A stretch of DNA of 64,000 nt from Streptomyces sp. CB02261. GTDB lineage: Bacteria; Actinomycetota; Actinomycetes; Streptomycetales; Streptomycetaceae. Numbering within the stretch: position 1 is the first letter of the stretch; the number at the start of each line of letters is the position of its first letter. The position numbers were made by a program, and so were the translations under genes. Positions 34,565 through 40,903 of the stretch are shown here, piece by piece. The stretch covers positions 558,001-622,000 of the forward strand of contig NZ_LIVX01000001.1 in NCBI RefSeq assembly GCF_001905665.1. The letters are read 5' to 3'. Under the pieces are notes generated by a model. It saw only the letters and a program-made list of their open reading frames with translations, was not told the DNA's origin and made no database searches.

Positions 34565-35329
34565 CTACGCCTGCTGCTGATTAATGGGGACCTCGTAGAC
34601 GATCTCGCACAGGGCGGCTGGGACGACGATGTCCGCCGTCTCCACGGGCCGCCCCTGATCGCTGTAGTACGTCCGCCGGATGTGTGTGACGAGTCCGGCC
34701 TTCTGAATCCCAAGAAGCGACGCTTCCTCGGCGGTCGCCTGCCGCGGCTCGGGCTGCTCCACTGCGTGGCTGATGGTGACGCCGATCTGGGCCATCCGGT
34801 TCACGACACCGGCCCCGGCGTGAGGCCCGCCCTCGGGAAGGACGATGAGCGTCCCACCGGTGAGGTCGTACGGCTCCCAGCTCGTCGACAACTGCACGGG
34901 CCGCCCGTCGGCGAGGAACTCGTACACGGTCCGGACGCACAGCTCGCCCTCCCCGATCCCGAGCCGCGCAGCGATCTCGGCCGACGCGGGTACCTTGGCA
35001 TCCGTCCGGCTCTCCCAGCCGCCATTCCGTCCCACGGCCTTCATGTCGGCCCGGAACGGCGACCCGTCCGGCTGCTCGCGCGCCGCAGACCGAACCATCC
35101 GCACCCGCCGCCGAGGCTCGGCCACGTAGGCCCCGGACCCGGCCCGTCCCTCCAGCACACCTTGGGAGATCAGCAGCTCCTGGGCCCGGCGAACGACGTT
35201 CTCACCCACCCCGCACTCTTGGCCGATCTGGGCCCGAGAGGGTAGCCGGTCTCCTGGAGTCCACTCGTGCTCCGCGATCCGCCGCCGCAGTTCGTCGGCG
35301 ATGCGGAGATAAGGCGGCTGCTCAGACAT
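34565..35329 (-). CDS. GntR-family regulator (HutC type), element repressor
   Basis: 254 residues. The winged helix is PYLRIADELRRRIAEHEWTPGDRLPSRAQIGQECGVG, followed by VVRRAQELLISQGVLEGRAGSGAYV; the UTRA domain follows (GELCVRTVYEFLADGRPVQLSTSWEP). It resembles KorSA/Pra-controlling regulators of pSAM2-like elements. Two CTAGTNNACTAG operators lie directly upstream, between it and the rightward small-gene operon, so it probably represses both directions. Confidence 0.85.
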   Translation of the reverse strand: MSEQPPYLRIADELRRRIAEHEWTPGDRLPSRAQIGQECGVGENVVRRAQELLISQGVLEGRAGSGAYVAEPRRRVRMVRSAAREQPDGSPFRADMKAVGRNGGWESRTDAKVPASAEIAARLGIGEGELCVRTVYEFLADGRPVQLSTSWEPYDLTGGTLIVLPEGGPHAGAGVVNRMAQIGVTISHAVEQPEPRQATAEEASLLGIQKAGLVTHIRRTYYSDQGRPVETADIVVPAALCEIVYEVPINQQQA

Positions 35330-35338
35330 ATGGAAAAT

Positions 35339-35369
35339 CTAGTCCACTAGCTCTAATCTAGTTAACTAG
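35339..35369. promoter_or_regulatory. Two tandem CTAGTNNACTAG operators
   Basis: CTAGTCCACTAG (35339-35350) and CTAGTTAACTAG (35358-35369), 19 bp apart centre to centre (about two helical turns). They lie 10 bp before the leftward GntR gene and upstream of the rightward operon starting at 35408, a normal layout for an element's maintenance switch. Confidence 0.75.
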
Positions 35370-35407
35370 CTTCACTGAAAGTGATCGCCGGTGACGGAGG
35401 CTGCCCT

Positions 35408-35686
35408 GTGCCTGCTCCAGAAGTAAGCGCAGAGGCCTTGGCTGCCCGGTTGTCAGCGGTCGGGCTCACCACACGCGTGGAAGGGCACCCGCAGCACACA
35501 TCCATCGAAGCGGAGCTACCGGAATCCCTCCCCGCCGAGACATGGCAGGAGGTTCTGGAAGTCGTGGCTGCGGCGGACCGATTCGGTCTCCTGGCCACCA
35601 GCCTGGGCGGACGCGCCCTATGGGCCGCCGTGAACAAAGCGGTCCCCGCGACGGGCGATGTCCAGGGACCTGGCCGTCAGCGATAG
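35408..35686 (+). CDS. Small hypothetical protein, first gene of the element operon
   Basis: 92 residues. The GTG at 35408 is chosen because GGAGG (35396-35400) lies 7 bp upstream; a GTG at 35381 in frame has none. Sequence: VPAPEVSAEALAARLSAVGL and WQEVLEVVAAADRFGLLATSLGGRALWAAV. Predicted alpha/beta, no known domain. Similar small genes accompany GntR regulators in Streptomyces integrative elements. Confidence 0.65.
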   Translation: MPAPEVSAEALAARLSAVGLTTRVEGHPQHTSIEAELPESLPAETWQEVLEVVAAADRFGLLATSLGGRALWAAVNKAVPATGDVQGPGRQR

Positions 35687-35698
35687 GAGCTGATCAGC

Positions 35699-35998
35699 AT
35701 GTTCAACCGTATCCGCCGCGCCATCAGGCGCACCAGAGATCGATACGCCCAAAGGGCCCGGCACTGGGAGCCCTTAACGTCGACCCGCCCGACGCTCGCT
35801 CTCCCCGAACCGCCCGACGAACTGACGCTGTTGCTCCGACAGCTCGGAGACCGCACAAACTTCCTCCCGGGCGAAGAGACGGCCCTCGTCCGCCCGTACG
35901 TCCTGGTCGGCGAAGACCGAACCCGACAGAACTCGGCCCCGATTCCGCCCCACCTCCTCGCCCACACCTGGTTCGTGCCGGTGGAGGCCCACGGATGA
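35699..35998 (+). CDS. Small hypothetical protein of the element operon
   Basis: 99 residues. A strongly basic N-terminus (FNRIRRAIRRTRDRYAQRARH) suggests nucleic-acid or membrane contact; the rest is Pro/Leu-rich. AGGAGCTG precedes the ATG. It overlaps the next gene by ATGA. Function unknown. Confidence 0.62.
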   Translation: MFNRIRRAIRRTRDRYAQRARHWEPLTSTRPTLALPEPPDELTLLLRQLGDRTNFLPGEETALVRPYVLVGEDRTRQNSAPIPPHLLAHTWFVPVEAHG

Positions 35999-36174
35999 TC
36001 CGCATCCCCTCGGCGGCGACCACGCCCTATCGGTCCAGCGCCTGCCAGATCGGCACCCACCACGAGTGCGCGCACTCCTCCCCGGCGACGGCACCAATCG
36101 ACATCCCCGTCGTCTACGAAGCGTGCGCCTGCCCCTGCCACTCCGCGACCAGGTCACCAGAGGCGGCCTCATGA
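35995..36174 (+). CDS. Cys-rich small protein of the element operon
   Basis: 59 residues. Cys/His residues (SACQIGTHHECAH and YEACACPCH) are spaced like a small zinc-binding knuckle. The ATG overlaps the previous stop (ATGA), and its own stop overlaps the next start (ATGA). Function unknown; such mini-proteins are frequent in AICE regulatory operons. Confidence 0.6.
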   Translation: MIRIPSAATTPYRSSACQIGTHHECAHSSPATAPIDIPVVYEACACPCHSATRSPEAAS

Positions 36175-36395
36175 ACGGCTATCCCTCGGGCGGTGCACTT
36201 GCCTCGCCGGTCGAGATCACCACGACCACGGTGCAGCGCGGCGACCTGATTCAGATCGGCGGCCAGCCGTGCCAAGTGGCCGACCTCCGCCAACTGCCCG
36301 GCGGTGCCAAGCGCCTCCTTTTCGAATCGGGCGAGCTCCTGACGATGCACACCCGTACGCGCCTGATCGCCATACGAGTACTCAGAAGGTGGTGA
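36171..36395 (+). CDS. Small hypothetical protein of the element operon
   Basis: 74 residues. VQRGDLIQIGGQPCQVADLRQLPGGAKRLLFESGELLTM predicts a small beta-barrel. Overlaps the genes on both sides by 4 bp (ATGA, GTGA), so it is translationally coupled to the GntR gene that follows. Confidence 0.62.
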   Translation: MNGYPSGGALASPVEITTTTVQRGDLIQIGGQPCQVADLRQLPGGAKRLLFESGELLTMHTRTRLIAIRVLRRW

Positions 36396-37078
36396 CCGCC
36401 ATGCCGTCTCTCCGCGACACCATCGCCGCCGACCTCCGGACCCAAATCACCGCCGGCCATCTGCAGGCCGGCGCCCGCCTCCCCTCGGAACCGAGGCTCG
36501 CCGCCCAGTACAAGGTGAGCACCCCGACCCTGCGCAACGCCCTCGCACTCCTCCAGGCCGAGGGCCTGATCGACAAGATCCACGGCAAGGGCAACTACGT
36601 CCGTCCGCCCCTCCGCAGACTCATGGACGCGGAAGGCCACCTCACCCCGGACGCAGACCTCCACGTCACGATCCGCACCACCAACCTCCGGGCACGCGGA
36701 GACCTCATCCCCCTACTCAAGGTCCCCTCGCGCACCCCACTGACGGAGTTCCTCTACCTCACCCACCAGGGAAAGAGGCTGCACAGCCTGGCCCGCGTCT
36801 ACGTCCCGCGCGACCTGGCGTCGGCTGAGATGCCTTGTCGCCGATCCGGCGTGAAGCAAAGCCGAGACCAGGTATGCGTCCGTCTCCCAACCCTCGAAGA
36901 AGCCTCCATCCTCCGAATCACCTCAACACTGGCGGTCCTCTCCATCACCCGCGTGTCGACAGACACCATGGGCCGTGTGGTCGAGGCAGCCCTCCTGACG
37001 CTCCCCAGCGATCGAACTGATGCGCTCTTCATCACGCACCACACAACAAGCGCCGGCGAGAAGGGACAGGAAGGATGA
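36392..37078 (+). CDS. Second GntR-family regulator of the element
   Basis: 228 residues from a GTG overlapping the previous stop; ATG 36401 is an alternative with AAGGTGG 8 bp upstream. The winged helix is SLRDTIAADLRTQITAGHLQAGARLPSEPRLAAQYKVSTPTLRNALALLQAEGLIDKIHGKGNYV in order across residues 6-71 (key: LPSEPRLA, KVSTPTLRNAL, GKGNYV). The UTRA-like part follows but is shorter than usual. It ends with ATGA overlap to the next gene. Confidence 0.83.
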   Translation: MTAMPSLRDTIAADLRTQITAGHLQAGARLPSEPRLAAQYKVSTPTLRNALALLQAEGLIDKIHGKGNYVRPPLRRLMDAEGHLTPDADLHVTIRTTNLRARGDLIPLLKVPSRTPLTEFLYLTHQGKRLHSLARVYVPRDLASAEMPCRRSGVKQSRDQVCVRLPTLEEASILRITSTLAVLSITRVSTDTMGRVVEAALLTLPSDRTDALFITHHTTSAGEKGQEG

Positions 37079-37473
37079 CGCCGCACAACGAACTCCGCCT
37101 CCTGCCGTGGTTGGGCCCGGACGACAAGCCTTGCTACCTGAGCACCGACGACCAAGGCGGGCACCTGTCCCGCTTGGCCGACAGTACCGAAGCGATCCAA
37201 CTCAACTTCGCGGCCGCCCTCGTGGCACACGCGATGGAAGTCCTCAGGGACGAGGCTGGTGACCTGGAGGAGCTTCAAGAACTGTCGGCAGACCTGACAG
37301 AAGCCCTCAAGGACGTGCTCCGCGTAGCAACAATCCGCGGCCGTCGCCTGCCCGCCCTGGACCTCACCACCCGCGAAGAGGGGGAGATCAGGCGACGGCT
37401 CTCGGCTAGCAGCAGCACGCCCAACGACAGGGCAGCCCCGGATCATGTCCGGGGCTGCCCTACTCAGTCATAG
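37075..37473 (+). CDS. Hypothetical protein, last gene of the element operon; C-terminus runs through a terminator
   Basis: 132 residues. MTPHNELRLLPWLGPDDKPCYLS starts a protein family I have seen as a partner of GntR in Streptomyces elements. The last ~17 residues (RAAPDHVRGCPTQS region) are encoded by the terminator hairpin at 37429-37461, which suggests that the original stop near LSAS was lost by mutation or frameshift. Function unknown. Confidence 0.65.
   Translation: MTPHNELRLLPWLGPDDKPCYLSTDDQGGHLSRLADSTEAIQLNFAAALVAHAMEVLRDEAGDLEELQELSADLTEALKDVLRVATIRGRRLPALDLTTREEGEIRRRLSASSSTPNDRAAPDHVRGCPTQS
37429..37461 (+). terminator. Terminator hairpin inside the annotated 3' end of the last operon gene
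   Basis: Perfect 14-bp arms 37429-37442 (AGGGCAGCCCCGGA) and 37448-37461 with loop TCATG. The reading frame of the preceding gene continues through it to 37473. Confidence 0.85.
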
Positions 37474-37593
37474 ATGCCCTGGTCAGCGCGCCAACAGGCT
37501 CTCTCAGTGCTCTTCGGCACGCACGAATAGTTCACGAGGCAACACCCGTTGTCATATCCCGCGCCTAGACTTCAGCAAGGTCGGCACGGGAGG

Positions 37594-37757
37594 CATGCCT
37601 CGGTGCGGGCCGCGCTGATCTATCAGCACCTGGTGCACGGGCGTGACCACGCCATCGCCGCTCACGTCGACGAGTAGATCAAGAAAGTACGGCCGGGCGA
37701 GTCCGGCGACGCATCTGGCACGCCGCCCCTCCCCCGCCTCCCCGGCCCGGGGAACGA
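37594..37757 (+). pseudogene. 3' remnant of a tyrosine integrase gene
   Basis: From 37594 the frame reads HASVRAALIYQH then LVHGRDHAIAAHVDE, which is the C-terminal end of phage/AICE tyrosine integrases (H-A-S-x-R-A-A-L-I-Y-Q-H with the catalytic-region Tyr). A TAG at 37675-37677 interrupts it, after which IKKVRPGESGD continues. Everything upstream of the final helix, including the other catalytic Arg/His residues, is gone. It points toward the tRNA, as functional integrases do. Confidence 0.8.
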
Positions 37758-37758
37758 A

Positions 37759-37802
37759 CAAGGCCCAGGCTCCCGGTTCAGTACCGGTGACCTGAGCCTT
37801 TG
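37759..37802. terminator. Imperfect hairpin next to the tRNA, probable replacement terminator
   Basis: AAGGCCCAGG (37760-37769) and CCTGAGCCTT (37791-37800) can pair (one G-T) around an inner CCGGT/ACCGG-type stem. On the minus strand it lies just downstream of the tRNA-Val gene and could replace the terminator displaced to 32791. Confidence 0.6.
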
Positions 37803-37814
37803 TCGTGCTACCTG

Positions 37815-37860
37815 CTGGTGGGCGCGGACGGTTTCGAACCGCCGACATCTGCTTTGTAAG
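37815..37860. repeat. tRNA-side attachment site (46 bp)
   Basis: Identical to 32828-32873. It is the 3' half of the intact tRNA-Val gene, including the encoded CCA, so integration regenerated a complete tRNA. Confidence 0.92.
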
Positions 37861-37890
37861 AGCAGCGCTCTACCCCTGAGCTACGCACCC
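37816..37890 (-). tRNA. tRNA-Val (anticodon TAC)
   Basis: A complete cloverleaf on the minus strand: acceptor GGGTGCG (one G-T pair with the 3' strand), D-loop GCTCAGGGGTAGAGC, anticodon stem CTGCT/AGCAG with loop CTTACAA (anticodon TAC), T-loop GGTTCGAAACC, and an encoded CCA (37816-37818). It decodes GUA/GUG valine codons. It carries the element's attachment site in its 3' half. Confidence 0.95.
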
Positions 37891-38114
37891 GTGGAAGAGG
37901 CAACAGCCTACATGGCGCACGGGTGGGTCCCGCAAACGGATACCTGGGGGGTCGTTGGGTTGCGTGGTCGGGTGGGTACTCCGGGTAGCGGGTGCGGTCA
38001 TGGGGGGTTTCCGGGGGTGGGGTGAACTGATCAGCTCGTGTGTTCGTCCTTACCGGGTGGGACAATGAACCGGACCGGGCAGGGCGGACACAGCACGGGG
38101 AGAGGTACGTGGCG

Positions 38115-39509
38115 GTGAGCGACGCTAGGGGGGCCGGTGTCCGGTGGCGTGACGCGCCGCGCCGGGGGCCGGAGGCGGCTGGGGCGGCGTCCGGGGGGTC
38201 GTCTCTCGGGCTTGTGCTCGCTCTGCCGCTCTTGGTCGGTGCGCTGCTGCCGCACGCCTTCGCCGGTGGCGGGACCCGTCGTTGGTTCGGTGGGCGGGGG
38301 GAAGGGCAGCGGGCCGAGGCTCAGGCCGCCAAGGACGCCGCCGCCTCCGCCTTCTACGAGCTCGACACCGCCCAGCGCGGCCTGCGGATCTCCATCGAGA
38401 CCATCAGCGCCGTCGACAGCTCCCCCGAGGCGCGCCGTGCCGTCGAGGGCTTCGAGGCTCTCGGGCGGCGTATCGACGAGGTCAGCCACCTCTACATCTC
38501 CGCCGTCGACGCCCACGACCTCGACCGCGACGAGCTCGACGCGGCGACCGCCGGCCGGGCCCGCGCCGAGCTGACCCGCGCCAAGGACGAGCTCGACCGC
38601 GTCAAGGGCGAGCTCGACCGGTTCGAGCAGGGGCTCGGGCCGCTGCTCGACCGCGCCGAGACGCAGCTCGCCCGCCTCGCCCCCGCCGTCGAGCGCGCCC
38701 GGCAGGCCCTGCGCGGCGCCGGCGGCGCCCTCGACGCCGTACGGGAGAGCGGGCTGCGCGCCGACGACCTGGCCCTGCGGCTCGCCCAGCTCGGGCCCGA
38801 GCTGACCAGGCTCAACGAGGGCGCGGGCCGGCACGGCGTCCCCGAGACCCTGCAGCGCGCCGACCGGGTCCTGCGCGACGCCGAGGCCGTACGGGCCGAG
38901 GCGGAGCGCCTGCCCGAGCGGGCCGCCGAGATCGACCGGCGCCTCGTCTCCCTCCGTACCCGTACCGAGGCCCTCACCACCCGCACCGGGGGCGTCGAGC
39001 CCGTCCTCTCGGAGCTGCGACGGCGTTTCACCGCACCCTGCTGGCAGGACCTCCAGCACGTGCCCGAGCACGCCGCCGACACGCTCCGGCAGGCCGAGGA
39101 GCGGCTCGCCGAGGCGGGGAAGGCGCGGGCCGAGCAGCGCTGGCCCGACGCGACCTCGCTGCTCTCCACCGTCCGCGCGCTGCTCGACTCGACCGACGAG
39201 GCCGTGTCCGCCGCCGCGGACCGGCTGCGCCGCCTGGAGGCCGTCGCGAAGGACCCGAGGGCGGAGATCGACCGCACCCGGTTCGCCGTACGGGACGCGC
39301 AGCGGCTCGCGATGTTCGGGCGGAGCACCCCCGATCCGCGTCACGCCCGCCCCCTCGACGAGGCCGTCGCCCGGATCGACCGCGCGGTCGCCACCCTGGA
39401 GGGCCGCCACCCGGACTACTGGCACTTCCTCACCGAACTGGGGGGCGTGCGGGCCACGGCCGCGCACGTCGTCGGGCAGATCCGGGAGGAGCGGGGCGCC
39501 GGGCACTGA
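38115..39509 (+). CDS. Membrane-anchored coiled-coil protein
   Basis: 464 residues from the GTG at 38115, with GGGGAGAGG about 9 bp upstream; GTG 38109 and 38040 are alternatives. A transmembrane helix near residues 28-50 (SLGLVLALPLLVGALLPHAFAGG) is followed by a long, almost uninterrupted heptad pattern rich in Ala, Glu, Arg and Leu (for example AELTRAKDELDRVKGELDRFEQGL). Such proteins resemble septation-ring EzrA-like or polar coiled-coil scaffolds, but I cannot name the family. A tandem repeat array follows the stop. Confidence 0.75.
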   Translation: MSDARGAGVRWRDAPRRGPEAAGAASGGSSLGLVLALPLLVGALLPHAFAGGGTRRWFGGRGEGQRAEAQAAKDAAASAFYELDTAQRGLRISIETISAVDSSPEARRAVEGFEALGRRIDEVSHLYISAVDAHDLDRDELDAATAGRARAELTRAKDELDRVKGELDRFEQGLGPLLDRAETQLARLAPAVERARQALRGAGGALDAVRESGLRADDLALRLAQLGPELTRLNEGAGRHGVPETLQRADRVLRDAEAVRAEAERLPERAAEIDRRLVSLRTRTEALTTRTGGVEPVLSELRRRFTAPCWQDLQHVPEHAADTLRQAEERLAEAGKARAEQRWPDATSLLSTVRALLDSTDEAVSAAADRLRRLEAVAKDPRAEIDRTRFAVRDAQRLAMFGRSTPDPRHARPLDEAVARIDRAVATLEGRHPDYWHFLTELGGVRATAAHVVGQIREERGAGH

Positions 39510-39550
39510 CCGAGACCGAGGTGGGCCGGATGCCGGATGCCCTGCTGCGG

Positions 39551-39706
39551 GCGGACGCCTCGGTGGGGCCGGATGCCCCGGTGCGGGCGGACGCCCCGGT
39601 GGGGCCGGACGCCTCGGTGCTGGCGGACGCCCCGGTGCGGGCGGACGCCCGGTGGGCCGGATGCCACTGTGGGCCGGGCGCCCCGGTGGGGCCGAAAGCC
39701 CCGGGG
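39551..39706. repeat. 18-bp tandem repeat array after the coiled-coil gene
   Basis: Imperfect units such as GCGGACGCCTCGGTGGGG and CCGGATGCCCCGGTGCGG repeat about eight times with an 18-bp period (one unit 17 bp). Alternating GCGGACGCC and CCGGATGCC variants. The surrounding 39510-39864 holds no supported gene; the rest is a C/G-rich spacer before the FmdB-type gene. Confidence 0.8.
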
Positions 39707-39864
39707 TCGTCGGCTCGCCTGTGACCGGGGCGGGGCCGGGCCCCCGGGGTCGCGGGTGCCGGCCGGGCCGAGATCGGTGCCCGCAGGGAGCCGGCCGAGC
39801 CCGCCCCGCGCGACCGGACCCCGTGCATCTGCCCGTTCCTGAGCTCAGGCTCTAGCCTGTTCCC

Positions 39865-40080
39865 ATGCCTCGTTACGAATTCCGCTGCCGTACCTGCGGC
39901 GACACCTTCGAGCTCAGCCGTCCCATGGCCGAGTCCTCCGATCCCGCCTCCTGCCCCGCCGGGCACGACGACACCGTGAAGCTGCTGTCGGCCGTGGCCG
40001 TCGGCGGCTCCTCCGCCCCCGCGCCGAGCGGCGGCGGCGGGGGCGGAGGCGGCTGCTGCGGTGGGGGCTGCTGCGGCTGA
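39865..40080 (+). CDS. FmdB-family zinc-ribbon protein
   Basis: 71 residues. MPRYEFRCRTCGDTFELSRPM and a second cysteine-bearing loop (SCPAGHDD) form the FmdB putative regulatory zinc ribbon. The C-terminus is a glycine run followed by CCGGGCCG, which could also bind metal. Function in Streptomyces is unknown. Convergent with the HAD phosphatase gene. Confidence 0.85.
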   Translation: MPRYEFRCRTCGDTFELSRPMAESSDPASCPAGHDDTVKLLSAVAVGGSSAPAPSGGGGGGGGCCGGGCCG

Positions 40081-40093
40081 CCCATCGGGGTGT

Positions 40094-40903
40094 CTACGCG
40101 GCGGCGGCCGCCCGGAAGCGGCGCAGGATCTCCTCCCCCGCCGCGACCCCGCGCTCGGCGAGGACGTCGAGGTGGGGGGCCGTCCAGTCGCTGTCGGCCA
40201 GTTCGCCGTGGCCGGGGCGCCAGGCCCGGTCCGCGGCGAGCAGCAGGTCTGCGTCGAGGAGCGAGTCGCCGGCGGCCAGGGTCAGCGTGGCGCCGGTGCG
40301 GCGGGCGACCTCGCGGACGGCCGCGCCCTTGGTGAGCGGCTTCGGTACCGCGTACACCTTGCGGCCCTGGAGCGAGACCGTCCAGCCGCGCTCCCCCGCC
40401 CAGGCGCCGAAGCGCCCCAGCCAGTCCGCGGGGAGCCGTTCCCGCTCGACGACGAGGTAGGCGAACAGGTCCTCGGCGACGCGGTGCTTGCGCACCCAGG
40501 ACAGGTCCGTGGTGGCCGTGAGGTAGGCGCGGATCTCGGAGAGCGGCGCGCATTCGTCGGCGAGCCGGCGCAGGACGGAGTCGTGCCAGTCCTGGTCGGT
40601 GACGCCGTCGACGAGGATGTGGCCGCCGTTGGCGCAGATCGCGTACTTCGGTTCGGTGCCCGGGAGTTGGATCCGCTGGTACTGCTTGCGCGTCCGTGTC
40701 GTGGTGGGGACGAAGACGGCTTCCTCCGACAGCAGGGCGAGGAGTCCGGCCGCGTCCTCGGTCATGTAGGAGAGCGGTCTGGCCTCGTGGACCTCGACGC
40801 AGAGCAGGCGGGGCGCCTGGGCGTCGGGCATGCCGAGGGCGAGCGCCGCGGACGAGTAGATGAGGGTGCGGTCGAGGTCGCTCGCGACCAGGGTCGTACT
40901 CAC
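40094..40903 (-). CDS. HAD-superfamily phosphatase of the Ter-linked biosynthetic module
   Basis: 269 residues from a GTG that overlaps the upstream stop (GTGA). LVASDLDRTLIYSS carries the nucleophile Asp, TTTRTRKQYQRI the second motif, and LAAGDSLLDADLL the final metal-binding motif, in a Cof-type cap arrangement. In Ter gene clusters this HAD protein accompanies phosphoribosyltransferases and a citrate-lyase-like protein in a predicted nucleoside-like pathway (published family context by comparative genomics; not proven here). Confidence 0.85.
   Translation of the reverse strand: MSTTLVASDLDRTLIYSSAALALGMPDAQAPRLLCVEVHEARPLSYMTEDAAGLLALLSEEAVFVPTTTRTRKQYQRIQLPGTEPKYAICANGGHILVDGVTDQDWHDSVLRRLADECAPLSEIRAYLTATTDLSWVRKHRVAEDLFAYLVVERERLPADWLGRFGAWAGERGWTVSLQGRKVYAVPKPLTKGAAVREVARRTGATLTLAAGDSLLDADLLLAADRAWRPGHGELADSDWTAPHLDVLAERGVAAGEEILRRFRAAAAA

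Larger units (their letters stand above)
32828..37860. mobile_element. Degenerate tRNA-Val-integrated element (pSAM2/AICE-like remnant, about 5 kb)
   Basis: Bounded by perfect 46-bp direct repeats (32828-32873 and 37815-37860), the second being inside an intact tRNA-Val gene. The inside has lower GC and different codon use from the flanks. It holds two GntR regulators, a compact run of small overlapping genes typical of actinomycete integrative elements, and a 3' integrase remnant pointing at the tRNA. No complete integrase, excisionase, replication or tra gene remains, so it cannot move by itself. Confidence 0.88.

Noticed and set aside
37075..37473. Normal C-terminus of the last element-operon gene
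   Set aside because: The final residues are encoded by a perfect terminator hairpin, so the end is more likely a degenerate extension than a true domain.
39551..39706. CRISPR or repeat-protein gene
   Set aside because: Units of 18 bp with no spacers; open frames exist but lack start sites and family support.
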